From: an uncultured Pseudomonadota bacterium
GTDB taxonomy: Bacteria; Pseudomonadota; Gammaproteobacteria; Steroidobacterales; Steroidobacteraceae
NCBI GenBank assembly: GCA_903898785.1
Contig: CAIUGU010000176.1
Location: 1 to 64,000, forward strand
DNA length: 64,000 nucleotides
Direction: 5' to 3'
The notes beneath the pieces were generated by a model. That model had not been told where the DNA came from. It worked only from the letters and a program-made list of their open reading frames with translations, and searched no databases. The translations under genes were made by a program, and so were the position numbers. Shown here one piece after another: positions 1 through 8,859 of the stretch (its first letter is position 1; each line of letters opens with the position of its first letter).

Positions 1-874
1 CTGCGCCCGTCACGTAGATCCGGCCGACGGAGTCCACGGCCATGCCGTCACCGCCGCCGCCTTCCAGCGGCGCGAAGTCCCGCTGGTTCGCGAGCGAACC
101 GTCGGCATTCACGTCGAACGCGACGAGCTGCGTCTGGTTCGTCACGTACAGGCGCTTCTCGTCGGGGCTCAGCATCACGCCGTTCGTCCTCAGGTTCTCG
201 CCGTAGCGAGTCACCACGCCTTGCGGAGTCGCGTAGAACAGACCGCCCATCGTGAAGTAGACGCCACCCTTGCTGTCGGCGGTGATGTCGTTCAGTACGC
301 CGCCGATGCAGTCGAGCGTATCGCCGTTGATCGAGTTCGCCAGCACCTTGCGCGTCGGCGCGAGCTGCACCACGGCCGGGTTCAGGATGCGCGAGGCGAG
401 GAACACCTCGCCCTTCGTGTTGATCGACAACGCGCCGCCGGTGTTGGTGTCCCGGTAAACCACCGCCTCCTTGCCGTCCTTGTCGATCTTCACCACCTGG
501 CTCTTGTCGTTCTGTGCGACGAGCACGCCGCCGTCGTCGGTGCCGACGATGCCGTCAGCATTGTTGCCTGCGGTGGTCCACACGGTCGTCCACTTCGCAC
601 CCGCCGCAATGACGCCGGGGATCGCGGTGACGGTGTACTCGCGCGGCGTGAGGTTGCCGACGGTCGCGGGTGCGGGCGGCGGGCCCGCAGGAGCGGCGCC
701 TGCAGCGGGACGCGGCGGCGGCACCTTGCACTTGGCAATGGTGTCCGCGTACCGCGCGTCGTTGGCGGCCTGTACGCCAGGACCCTGGCGCAGCGGCGCG
801 GCAGGCGCCTGCGCGAGTGCGACAGCAGTGCCGAGACAGCCCGCGATCACCGCGAGCAATGCTTGAGACTTCAT
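1..874 (-). CDS. SMP-30/gluconolactonase-like secreted beta-propeller protein (3' end cut by window)
   Basis: The first 291 residues are present; the C-terminus runs off the window. The ATG at 874 opens a typical Sec signal peptide (MKSQALLAVIAGCLG..., cleavage near AQA at residues 21-23), then a Pro/Ala-rich linker to about residue 75. The rest has the repeat style of SMP-30/gluconolactonase/strictosidine-synthase-like propellers: NDITAD (about 194-199), NGVMLSPDEKRLYVTN (about 227) and a DGMAVD motif (about 278), which are the places where the family carries its Asn/Asp metal ligands. The family hydrolyses sugar lactones or related esters; the substrate here is unknown. It probably acts in the periplasm. 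It lies downstream of the TonB receptor in the same direction, but a strong hairpin separates them. Confidence 0.8.
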   Translation of the reverse strand, partial: MKSQALLAVIAGCLGTAVALAQAPAAPLRQGPGVQAANDARYADTIAKCKVPPPRPAAGAAPAGPPPAPATVGNLTPREYTVTAIPGVIAAGAKWTTVWTTAGNNADGIVGTDDGGVLVAQNDKSQVVKIDKDGKEAVVYRDTNTGGALSINTKGEVFLASRILNPAVVQLAPTRKVLANSINGDTLDCIGGVLNDITADSKGGVYFTMGGLFYATPQGVVTRYGENLRTNGVMLSPDEKRLYVTNQTQLVAFDVNADGSLANQRDFAPLEGGGGDGMAVDSVGRIYVTGA

Positions 875-1033
875 GCGAATCCCCTCTGAATGTTATCGAT
901 CTTGAACACGTCGGCGGCCGCTGGGCGTGGCGCTGACGGAGGCCTGCGAGAATTCCGGTTCGGCGCCGATTGTCGCCGCTTCTACCGCCCGCGTCACCTG
1001 CGCTGAGGACGTGAGCGCAGTGCAATAAAAGCA

Positions 1034-1074
1034 AAGGCCCGGCGACCCACCCAGAGAGGGAGGATCGCCGGGCC
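1034..1074 (-). terminator. Intrinsic terminator of the TonB-receptor gene
   Basis: A perfect 10-bp stem (GGCCCGGCGA at 1036-1045 with TCGCCGGGCC at 1065-1074) lies 15 bases past the receptor stop codon. On the minus strand it is followed by TTTGCTTTTATT. It should separate the receptor transcript from the SMP-30-like gene. Confidence 0.75.
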
Positions 1075-1088
1075 GTCTACTCAAGCGC

Positions 1089-3527
1089 CTAGAACCTGTA
1101 GCTGGCCTCGAGCGCCACGCCGCGGGGCGGATCGACGAAGCCGTAGTAGCTGCGGGCACCAAACAGCCGGTTCGACAGCGGCGTATCGCCGGAGTACCCC
1201 ACGACGGTTTCATCCGTGAGGTTGCGGCCGATCAGCGCCACTTCCCACTGTTGCGACTCGCCGCCGACGGCAACGCGGGCATTCACCTTCGTGAAGGCGT
1301 CCTGCTTCGTGGCCGGATCCAGCGTCAGCGACGTGAGGAACTCGGACGAGTAGATGACATCCGCTGCCAGCGTCAGGCGCAGGCTGCTGCCGAGCGGGAT
1401 GCCGTACTGTGCGCCGACCACGCCCGTCCACTCGGGCGCGAGCTGGTTCGTGAAGCCCTTGTAGTCGCAGTTGCCGGCATTGGGACCGCTCGCAAGCGGC
1501 GCGAGGCCGAAGTAGCACTGGCCGAAGTACTTGGTCCACTCGAAGTCGAGATACGCGACGGAACCCGTGATGCGCAGGTCGCGGGTCGCCTGCCAGCGGC
1601 CCTCGATCTCGGCGCCCCTCAGCTTCGCCGTGCCGTTGCCGACGTTGAAGCCGATGGCGCCGTCGAACGCGCTGGTCTGCAGGTCCTTGTAGTCCGTGTA
1701 GAACACGTTCGCGTTGATCTCGGCGCGCGAGCCGATGCCGCTCTTGATGCCCAGTTCATACGTCGTGGCCTGCTCGTCCTCGAACTCGAACGTACCGCTC
1801 GTGATCGGCGTGCCGCCCGCCACTGGAGGCTTGTTCGAGCGCGCATCGAAGCCGCCCGACTTGAAGCCGCGCGACCAGGATAGGTACGCCATCGTGTTGT
1901 CGGTCAGGTCGTACTGCACGTTCACGAGCGGCGAGAAGTTCGACTCGGAGCGCTCGCCCGACAGCGAGTGCGGCACGATGCCGAGCGCGGCGGAGAACAG
2001 CGGATAGAACGCCGAGTTGATCAGCGGCCCGCCGAGGCCGTTCGTCAGCAGCGTGGTGCGCCGGCCCTTCTTGTCTTCATCCGAGAACCGGCCGCCGGCC
2101 GTCAGGCGGAACGAGTCCGTGACATTCCACGTCGCCTGCGCGAACGCGGACCACATCTGGCTGTCCTGGCTGAACACACGCGGATTGGCCGCGTTCGAGA
2201 ACAGGGCGGAGTTCGCGCCGATCAGCGGATTCAGCGCCAGCACCGGGATGGCGAGGCTGGTGGTCGGTACGTACAGGTAGTCCGTTTCGTCGAGGTCGTA
2301 TTCCTGGAAGAACAGACCGCCGATCCACGACACGGTGGCGTCCGCCCGCGACGCGAGGCGCAGTTCCTGGCTGAACTGCTTGTAGTCCTCGGTCACGCCG
2401 GCGTTGAACACGGTGGCGCCAACGAAATCGCAGTCGCAGTTCTCGGCCAGTTCATAGGCGCTGTAACCGGTGGTCGACGTCAGCGTCAGGCCGTTGTCGT
2501 ACTTGAAGTTCATCGTCAGCGCCGTCTCGAAGTTCGTGAGATCGCTGGTGTCGCCGTTCGAAGAGCGCTGGAAGTCGATCGTGCGGTTGGCGGCACTCGC
2601 ACTCGTGCCCTGCGGCAAGCCGTTAGGCCGGGCGATCAGCGGCAGCGAACCGCCCGCGACGATCTGCGAATAGGTCAGCCCGCTGAAGGCCGGATTGGTC
2701 GTCGGCGTCTCGCCGAAGATCTCGATCTGGCGGCCTGCGGTCTCGTACTTGCCGGCTTCGAAGCGCAGGGCCGCATCGAACGCATCGGACGGCGTGAACG
2801 TCAGCATGATGCGGCCGGCGTATTCGTCGCGGGTGGGTTCGTCGCGGTTGAGCGTGAGGTTCTCGATGTAACCGTCCGCCTCGCGGTAATGCACGGCAAT
2901 GCGCGCGCCTACCGTGTCGGACACCGGGCCTGACAGCATCGCGGCGGCGACGGTGTCGTTGTATTCGAAGTCACGGGTGAGACGGACCGAGCCTTCGAAC
3001 TGGTCGCCGGGCCGGGCCGCGACCATGTTCACCGCGCCGGCCACTGCATTCTTGCCGAACAGGATGGGTTGCGGGCCGCGCAGGACTTCCACGCGGGCGA
3101 GATCCAGGAAGGGCATGCGCGACTGGTGGCCGCGGCCGCGGTAGATACCGTCCATGTAGGAACTGACGGATTGCTCGAAGCCCTGGTTGAGGCCGGAGCC
3201 GATGCCGCGGATGTAGATGTTGTTGGAGATGCCCGTCTCGGTCATCTGCAGGTTCGGCACGTAGGCCTTGAGGTCGTCGAGGCGGACGATGCCGGATTCC
3301 GCGAGCTTCTCGCCGGAGACGGCCAACACGGAGAGCGGCACGTCCTGCAGCGATTCCTGGCGCTTCTGCGCAGTGACGATGATCTCGTCAAGCGCCACTG
3401 GTTCACCGTTGGTGCCCTGGGCCAGGCCATCATGCGAAACGGCTGCTGCGAGACAGAATAAGGTGTAGGCGGCACGCTGCCTGGACTGCAGGATACCCAG
3501 AACGCTGCGGGACACGAGATTGCTCAT
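1089..3527 (-). CDS. TonB-dependent outer-membrane receptor
   Basis: This 812-residue outer-membrane receptor should import a ligand using TonB/ExbBD energy. It has a signal peptide (residues 1-37, ending GLAQG), a TonB box (EIIVTAQ, 48-54), the plug-domain start QESLQDVPLSVLAVSGEKL, the plug motif IRGIGSGLNQGFEQSVSSYMDG, the LRGPQ.ILFGKNAVAGAVN core, and a C-terminal beta-barrel ending in the aromatic signature ASYRF that targets it to the BAM complex. The plug sequence is of the subclass common in Sphingomonads and Steroidobacter-like bacteria, often tied to xenobiotic, terpenoid or polysaccharide uptake; the ligand cannot be read from sequence. The ATG at 3527 has AGGG about 11 bases upstream. 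It has its own terminator. Confidence 0.95.
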   Translation of the reverse strand: MSNLVSRSVLGILQSRQRAAYTLFCLAAAVSHDGLAQGTNGEPVALDEIIVTAQKRQESLQDVPLSVLAVSGEKLAESGIVRLDDLKAYVPNLQMTETGISNNIYIRGIGSGLNQGFEQSVSSYMDGIYRGRGHQSRMPFLDLARVEVLRGPQPILFGKNAVAGAVNMVAARPGDQFEGSVRLTRDFEYNDTVAAAMLSGPVSDTVGARIAVHYREADGYIENLTLNRDEPTRDEYAGRIMLTFTPSDAFDAALRFEAGKYETAGRQIEIFGETPTTNPAFSGLTYSQIVAGGSLPLIARPNGLPQGTSASAANRTIDFQRSSNGDTSDLTNFETALTMNFKYDNGLTLTSTTGYSAYELAENCDCDFVGATVFNAGVTEDYKQFSQELRLASRADATVSWIGGLFFQEYDLDETDYLYVPTTSLAIPVLALNPLIGANSALFSNAANPRVFSQDSQMWSAFAQATWNVTDSFRLTAGGRFSDEDKKGRRTTLLTNGLGGPLINSAFYPLFSAALGIVPHSLSGERSESNFSPLVNVQYDLTDNTMAYLSWSRGFKSGGFDARSNKPPVAGGTPITSGTFEFEDEQATTYELGIKSGIGSRAEINANVFYTDYKDLQTSAFDGAIGFNVGNGTAKLRGAEIEGRWQATRDLRITGSVAYLDFEWTKYFGQCYFGLAPLASGPNAGNCDYKGFTNQLAPEWTGVVGAQYGIPLGSSLRLTLAADVIYSSEFLTSLTLDPATKQDAFTKVNARVAVGGESQQWEVALIGRNLTDETVVGYSGDTPLSNRLFGARSYYGFVDPPRGVALEASYRF

Positions 3528-3733
3528 GAAGCTAACTACCCTGATGAAAAAGGTTGAGCCCGGATTCTGCTCCGCCAGTCATAAGCCGGGCAATACAGCC
3601 GTTTTGAATTGTTCTGCTGCGGCGCCGCATCCGATCAGGTACCCGACGACTGGCAGAGTCAGGGTTCTTGATCAGGCAGCACTAGTGGCGATGGTCATCA
3701 GGCGCCCTCTCTATCCATGACGAGGCAAGACAA

Positions 3734-6205
3734 TCAGGCGTGCGTGACCTGCAGGATGCTGTTGCGGATCTGCTCGTGCAGCACGAGCTGGGCGTCCTGC
3801 GACACGGCCACGAGCAGTTCGGTGTAGGTCAGACGGCCCTCGGCATTGAGCCCGAGCACGTTGCGCGCGCGGAGCAGGTCGATGAAGTTCTTGAACAGGG
3901 CCTTGTCGAAGAACTCGGGCGAGTTGAGCTCGTACAGCAGCGACATGCGGCTCGCCATCAGGCGGCACTGGTTCTCGAGGGCCTCCTGCGTGATGCGGCC
4001 GCTGCCGGTCTTGAGCAGCAGCGAGATGACGAGGTAGTACCGCTCGATGATCTGCACGCTGGTCTGCGCCAGCACGGACAGCTGCACGGCCTCGATGGAG
4101 TCGACCGGCGGACGCCGCCACTGCCTGCCGTTCTCGAGCGATTCGAGCAGGCCGTGGTTCGCGAGGTCGTCGAGGCATTCGAGCACGACGGCGTGGATGT
4201 CGTTCTCCTCCCAGCGCAGGAACAGCTCGTCGCGGATGTACGGATAGATGCGCCAGGCGAGGCGCTGGATGTCCTCGGTCTGCAGGATGCGGTTGTTGAG
4301 GAAGCAGCACGCGATCAGCGACGGCATCAGCAGCAGGTGCAGGGTGTTGTTGCGGAAGTACGTCATCAGCACCGAGTTCTCCTCGGTCATGCGCATGACA
4401 TCGCCGAGCGGGTGCTTGTGCCGCGCGAGGATACCCATGCTCTCGCCGTAGCGGACCATCGACGCGCCGTCCATCGGCGTGATGTGCACGAGCGGCGAAT
4501 AAGGCGCCTGCCGCAGCAGCGACGCATACAGCTCCACCTGCCGCGCGAGGTCCGCCTCCGGCATGCTCTGCTTCGGCGTCGGCAGCAGCGCCATCGCGAT
4601 CAGGTTGATCGGCGTCGCGCAGGCCGCCGAGTTGATGTTCGTCATCACGCTCGTCGCGAGCTCGTCGACGGCGCGGCCGAGCCAAGGCGGACGCTCGTCG
4701 CCGGCGAGCGGTCGGCGCGACCAGTCCGGCACGTGCCGCAGCAGGATCTCGTCGAACCTGAGCGGCTCGCCGAGGCTCACGTGCACCTTGCCGAACTTGC
4801 TGCGCAGCTGCGGCAGCGTCTTCAGCATGCCGAGCACGGTTTCCTTCTGCTTGGGCCGGCCCGACAGCTCGCCGATGTACGTCTTGCCTTCCACCAGCCG
4901 CTCGTAGCCGAAGTACACCGGCACGAACACGAGCGGGCGACGCGGGTCCTTGAGGTAGCTGCGCACCGTCATCGACAGCATGCCGGTCTTCGGCTGCAGC
5001 AACCGTCCCGTGCGGCTGCGCCCGCCCTCGACGAAGTACTCGATCGCATGGCCGCGGGCCATCATGTGGCCGAGGTACTTCATGAAGACCATCGTGTAGA
5101 GCGTGCTGCCACGGAAGCTGCGCCGCAGGAAGAACGCACCGCCGCGCCGCAGGAACGAACCGATGACCGGCATGTTGAGGTTGATGCCGGCGGCGATATG
5201 CGGAATCGCGTAGCCCTTGTCGTAGATGACGTACGACAGCAGCAGGTAGTCCATGTGGCTGCGGTGGCACGGCACGTAGACGATCTCGTTGCCTTCGGCC
5301 ACGGACTGCAGGCGGTCGATGTTGTGGAACTCGACGCCGTCGTACAGCCGGTTCCACAGGCGCGACAGCGCGCGCGCCATCAGGCTGACGAACGAATGCG
5401 AGTAGTTGGCGGCGATCTCGTCGGCGCAGCGCTTGGCTTCCAGCAGCGCCTCGCGGCGGGTGAGGCCTTTGTCGCGCATGACTTCCGCGACGGCCTGGCG
5501 CACCGCCTGCGTCCGCAGCACCTGCGCGACGATGGTCCGCCGGTGCGACAGGTCCGGCCCGATGGTGGCGGCGCGCTGGTTGCGCAGCTGGTTGCGCAGC
5601 ATGCGGGCCGTCCGGCGCACGGCGCGCGGCGCATTGGCGCCCTCGCCGATGCTCGCCTTGAGGGACACCGGCTCGCCGAACTGCACGAGCAGGCTGCGGC
5701 CGTTGAACATCACCGCCAGCAGCCGGCGGAAGCGGCCGACGAGGTCCCACGACTCGGCGAACAGCAGCCGGAACCACGAGCGTTCCTTCGCGGGCGCCCG
5801 CCCCCAGAACACGTTGACCGGCACGAACTCGACATCGAGCGTCGGGTCCGCGTTGATGGCATCGACGAACGCACGGATCTCGGCGGGCACGCGGCGATCG
5901 ACACGATTGCCCAGAAAGCCGGTGCGGCGCTCGAGGCAGACCAGCGAGCGCTCGGCGAGGCGTCGCTGGCCCTCGCCCGCGACGACCGGGGCCGACGTGC
6001 GCGGCAGGTCGAGGGCGATGCAGGCCTGCTGCAGCACGACCATGTCCGCGACGCCGCGGGTTTCGAGCACGTAACAGACAGGCACGCCACTGCGCTTCAG
6101 CGTGCGCTTGATGTCCTCCGGCAATACGCGCGGGCGCGCCCAGAGGGTGATGATCTTGCGAAGGAGGCTGAGCCAGAAGCGGCTGAGCGCGGCGCGGACC
6201 GACAT
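3734..6205 (-). CDS. plsB: Glycerol-3-phosphate 1-O-acyltransferase PlsB
   Basis: PlsB acylates sn-glycerol-3-phosphate at position 1 with acyl-ACP/acyl-CoA, the first step of phospholipid synthesis, at the inner membrane. The 823-residue length fits the family (E. coli 807). The catalytic HX4D box is HRSHMD (314-319), and the glycerol-phosphate-binding block FVEGGRSRTGR is at 391-401, followed by the P.TGM motif. The N-terminal half (1-290) is the large PlsB-specific region. The ATG at 6205 gives the usual start; a longer open frame upstream would run through the lipoprotein gene. It is the last gene of a collinear minus-strand run beginning near 10.68 kb, with only 26 bases to the gene before it. 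No clear terminator was seen after it. Confidence 0.96.
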   Translation of the reverse strand: MSVRAALSRFWLSLLRKIITLWARPRVLPEDIKRTLKRSGVPVCYVLETRGVADMVVLQQACIALDLPRTSAPVVAGEGQRRLAERSLVCLERRTGFLGNRVDRRVPAEIRAFVDAINADPTLDVEFVPVNVFWGRAPAKERSWFRLLFAESWDLVGRFRRLLAVMFNGRSLLVQFGEPVSLKASIGEGANAPRAVRRTARMLRNQLRNQRAATIGPDLSHRRTIVAQVLRTQAVRQAVAEVMRDKGLTRREALLEAKRCADEIAANYSHSFVSLMARALSRLWNRLYDGVEFHNIDRLQSVAEGNEIVYVPCHRSHMDYLLLSYVIYDKGYAIPHIAAGINLNMPVIGSFLRRGGAFFLRRSFRGSTLYTMVFMKYLGHMMARGHAIEYFVEGGRSRTGRLLQPKTGMLSMTVRSYLKDPRRPLVFVPVYFGYERLVEGKTYIGELSGRPKQKETVLGMLKTLPQLRSKFGKVHVSLGEPLRFDEILLRHVPDWSRRPLAGDERPPWLGRAVDELATSVMTNINSAACATPINLIAMALLPTPKQSMPEADLARQVELYASLLRQAPYSPLVHITPMDGASMVRYGESMGILARHKHPLGDVMRMTEENSVLMTYFRNNTLHLLLMPSLIACCFLNNRILQTEDIQRLAWRIYPYIRDELFLRWEENDIHAVVLECLDDLANHGLLESLENGRQWRRPPVDSIEAVQLSVLAQTSVQIIERYYLVISLLLKTGSGRITQEALENQCRLMASRMSLLYELNSPEFFDKALFKNFIDLLRARNVLGLNAEGRLTYTELLVAVSQDAQLVLHEQIRNSILQVTHA

Positions 6206-6231
6206 GAAGCGGCTGGACCCGGCGTGCGGAC

Positions 6232-6468
6232 TCAGGGCGCCGGCGCAGCGGAGCCGGTCGACTGGGCGTCAATGGCCTCGTCGAGCGACTTCTTCTGCTG
6301 CAGCGTGATGTCTTCGACGGCGCGGGCCCGGTCCTTCGTCGCCTCCATGTCGCCGAACACCGTGTCCTTCACGGGCGGCGGCTCGGGCGGCTCGCTGCTG
6401 CCGCAGGCGGCCAGCACGCAACCGGCAAGCGCGAGGACGACCAGGCTCGACGAGGTTCTTGCTTTCAT
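6232..6468 (-). CDS. Small hypothetical lipoprotein
   Basis: A 78-residue lipoprotein of unknown function. The ATG at 6468 follows a GGGAGC ribosome-binding site. The N-terminus is a short basic start plus hydrophobic stretch ending in a lipobox (LAAC, Cys22; LAGC with Cys17 is the alternative). The mature part is acidic and Gln-rich with a short helical stretch (about residues 45-70) and a Pro/Ala tail. The residue after the Cys is Gly, so outer-membrane localisation by Lol is expected. It sits 14 bases after the hydrolase and 26 before plsB, so it should be co-transcribed with both. No domain was recognised. Confidence 0.75.
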   Translation of the reverse strand: MKARTSSSLVVLALAGCVLAACGSSEPPEPPPVKDTVFGDMEATKDRARAVEDITLQQKKSLDEAIDAQSTGSAAPAP

Positions 6469-6482
6469 GCGGCGGCTCCCGT

Positions 6483-6995
6483 TCACGTGTACTTGTCCAT
6501 CTGGATCAGGAAGTACTCGAAGTAGTAATTGATGTCGCGGATGTTGTCGCCCATGCGGTGGTCCGAGTCGATGACGTGCAGCGTCGCCTTGTACTCGCGC
6601 GCAAAGCGGAAGCTGTTCTCTACGGGCACGATGTCGTCGCGCCAGCCGTGCACGATGGTGATCGGGCAGTTCGCGGGCTTCGGCGTGTACTGCTCGAAGC
6701 CGGGCATGTAGAACGCCGGCGCCAGCAGGAACATGCCGCGGGCCTGCAGCAGCGACGAGGCCGCGGCCGAGACATGCCCGCCCAGGCTCGACCCGACGAG
6801 CACCAGCGAGCCGCGCAGGTCCTTGCAGTACGCCAGCAGGCGCGTGACGCGGTCCTGCGGGTTGTCGATGCCGCGGTAGTCGACGGACTCCACCTGGAAG
6901 CCCTCGTTGCGCGCGAGTTCGGCCATGGCGGCGATCTTGTTGCCCCACGGCTCCCCGTCCTTGCCATGCGAGAACACTACGTATCGTTCGCTCAT
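6483..6995 (-). CDS. Small alpha/beta hydrolase (YqiA/esterase-like)
   Basis: A 170-residue cytosolic alpha/beta hydrolase without signal peptide. The nucleophile elbow is G-S-S-L-G (68-72, Ser70), the acid is in GWRDDIVP (Asp120 or Asp121), and the base is His146 in DSDHRMGD, so a full Ser-Asp-His triad is visible. Its short length with no lid domain resembles the YqiA/DUF-type thioesterase-esterases. The substrate is unknown; the position between an alkyltransferase-like gene and plsB suggests, but does not prove, acyl or phospholipid-related chemistry. It lies 31 bases after the upstream gene and 14 before the lipoprotein, in the same operon. Confidence 0.85.
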   Translation of the reverse strand: MSERYVVFSHGKDGEPWGNKIAAMAELARNEGFQVESVDYRGIDNPQDRVTRLLAYCKDLRGSLVLVGSSLGGHVSAAASSLLQARGMFLLAPAFYMPGFEQYTPKPANCPITIVHGWRDDIVPVENSFRFAREYKATLHVIDSDHRMGDNIRDINYYFEYFLIQMDKYT

Positions 6996-7026
6996 CGTCC
7001 CGTCCCTTCAGCGTCGGTGCGGCATT

Positions 7027-7413
7027 CTACTGCGCTTCGCCCATTCCCCAGAGGGCTTCGTCGAGGCTTGCATCCCGGGGCCAGCCGAAGCGCTGCAGAT
7101 CGACGCGACCGTTCACGAAGCGCACGCCCTCCGCCTCCAGGCGCCTGCGCTGCTCGGCATAGGGCTCGCTGCCTTCCGGGAACGCGAGCTTGCCGCTGGC
7201 GGTGAGGATGCGAAACCACGGCAACCGGGTTTTCGTGGGCGAGTTCCGCAGGACCGTCCCGACGAGGCGCGCGCGTCCCGGCAGGCCGGCCACGCGGGCG
7301 ATGCCGCCGTAGGAACACACGCGTCCCCGCGGCACGCGCGCGATGGCGGCGCAGATCTTCGAGGCGGCATCGTCGGCGCCGCGGTCGGCCCGGGTGACGG
7401 ACTTCGCGCTCAC
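7027..7413 (-). CDS. MGMT-like alkyltransferase-like (ATL) protein
   Basis: A 128-residue stand-alone homologue of the C-terminal DNA-binding domain of O6-alkylguanine-DNA alkyltransferase. The helix-turn-helix region (RGRVCSYGGIARVAG, 30-43; VGTVLRN, 51-57) is conserved, but the usual PCHR active site reads PWFR (65-68): the acceptor Cys is replaced by Trp. That is the hallmark of ATL proteins, which bind O6-alkylguanine, flip it and hand the lesion to nucleotide excision repair rather than repairing it. The start is a GTG at 7413 that overlaps the TGA of the upstream transporter gene (GTGA), so translation is coupled. No in-frame ATG gives a complete domain. Confidence 0.88.
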   Translation of the reverse strand: MSAKSVTRADRGADDAASKICAAIARVPRGRVCSYGGIARVAGLPGRARLVGTVLRNSPTKTRLPWFRILTASGKLAFPEGSEPYAEQRRRLEAEGVRFVNGRVDLQRFGWPRDASLDEALWGMGEAQ

Positions 7414-8846
7414 GATTCCGGCGTCGGCGCAACGGCTTGTTGCGAACGATCGGCGCGGTCGGGGTCGCGGCGGCGTTCGCCTCCCGTCAACGCGATGCCG
7501 AGCGCCGCCACGAACGGCAGCGCCCGCTCCAGGAAATCCCCCGGTGCATTCGGCAACAGGTGCAGCAGCAGGGTCAGGATGAAGCCGGCCCACATGGATC
7601 CCAGCGTCGAGCCGGGGCGGATGCGCTTGCCGGTCAGGCGCACGAGCAGCAGCGGACCGAACGCCGACCCCAGCAGCGTCCACGCGAGCACGAGCCGCTC
7701 GAAGGAGGGCTCGGGCACCGCGGTCGCGACCGTCAGCGACAACGCGCCGGCCAGCACCACGGCGGGCTTTGGCCAATTGAGCGAGCCGCGCGCACGGTCC
7801 ACGTAGACGTCGACCGAGACGGCGGCCGCCATCACGAGCAGGACGCTGTCGAGTGCAGTGGCTGCAAACACCAGCAGCGCGGCCAGGAACAGGGCGGCGA
7901 GCCCCGCGGGCAACACGTGCTGCAGCAAGCCGGTGAAGACCGCTTCGAGGCTGCTGTCCGCGGGCAGCAGCAGGCGCGCCGCCCAGCCACACACGAGCAT
8001 CGCGCCGAGCACGAGCAGGACCCACACCAGCGCTGTCCGCCGCGCGATCAGGAGCTGCTGCGGATCCGCACTCGCCATGAACTGGCTGACCACCTGCGGC
8101 TGGCCGAACGGCACGAGCCCGAGCATCAGCGTCCCGAGCGCGAACGTGAGCGCCAGGATCGCAGCCTGTTCGCCTGTCCAGAGGCCGACGTCGACGGGAA
8201 GGTCCGAGAGCTGCACCCACACGGGCGACCAGCCTCCCGCCGCGATCAGCGCCATGGCCGCCACGGTGATCGCAATGAGCAGCACCGCAACGGCCCGGAC
8301 ACCGTCATTCACCACGGTACCCTTGTAGCCGCCCAGCAGCGTGCAGACCGTGGCCGCCGCGATGCCGAGCACCATGCCGCCACGCACGCCCACGGGCAGC
8401 AGCTGTGCCACCAGCTGGCCGAGCAGCGGCAGGTACGCCGCCATGCCGACCAGCAGCGCCATGAACAGGATCAGCGTCGTGGAGACGACGATCGGCGCAC
8501 GCATGCGCTTGCCAGTGTCGCCAGTCAGCAGTTGCGGCAACGTCAGATGGTCCTGTGCGAGCGACCATGCGCGGACCCGAGGGGCGACGAAGTACCAGCC
8601 GAACAGGTAACCGACGAGCGCCGTGAACAGGATCCACACGGCGGCAAACCCCCACGCGTACGCCGCACCGGTGACGCCGAGTAGCAGCCACAGCGGCAGC
8701 GCATTGCTCACCTGGCTGAGCGCGACCAGGCCGGCCTGCACGTTGCGTCCCGCGAGGAAGAAGTCCTCGGTGGTGCTGGCCGTGCGGCCGGCACGCCACG
8801 CCAGCACGAGGAGCAACGCGCCGATCACGATGAGGGCTGCGGCCAT
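7410..8846 (-). CDS. Sodium:solute symporter (SSS) family transporter
   Basis: A 478-residue inner-membrane protein with about 12-13 hydrophobic helices. The N-terminal motif TTEDFFLAGRNV...GLVALSQVSNALPLWLLLG...AYAWG is the classic start of the SSS family (PutP/PanF/SglT fold), which couples Na+ to uptake of a small solute. The substrate is not evident. The ATG at 8846 is preferred; an earlier in-frame start would overlap the sheath gene, which ends at 8860, leaving a 13-base gap here. The stop overlaps the GTG of the ATL gene. Its company (sheath homologue upstream, DNA-damage sensor downstream) is not typical for this family. Confidence 0.82.
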   Translation of the reverse strand: MAAALIVIGALLLVLAWRAGRTASTTEDFFLAGRNVQAGLVALSQVSNALPLWLLLGVTGAAYAWGFAAVWILFTALVGYLFGWYFVAPRVRAWSLAQDHLTLPQLLTGDTGKRMRAPIVVSTTLILFMALLVGMAAYLPLLGQLVAQLLPVGVRGGMVLGIAAATVCTLLGGYKGTVVNDGVRAVAVLLIAITVAAMALIAAGGWSPVWVQLSDLPVDVGLWTGEQAAILALTFALGTLMLGLVPFGQPQVVSQFMASADPQQLLIARRTALVWVLLVLGAMLVCGWAARLLLPADSSLEAVFTGLLQHVLPAGLAALFLAALLVFAATALDSVLLVMAAAVSVDVYVDRARGSLNWPKPAVVLAGALSLTVATAVPEPSFERLVLAWTLLGSAFGPLLLVRLTGKRIRPGSTLGSMWAGFILTLLLHLLPNAPGDFLERALPFVAALGIALTGGERRRDPDRADRSQQAVAPTPES

Positions 8847-8859
8847 CGGGGCGACGCCG

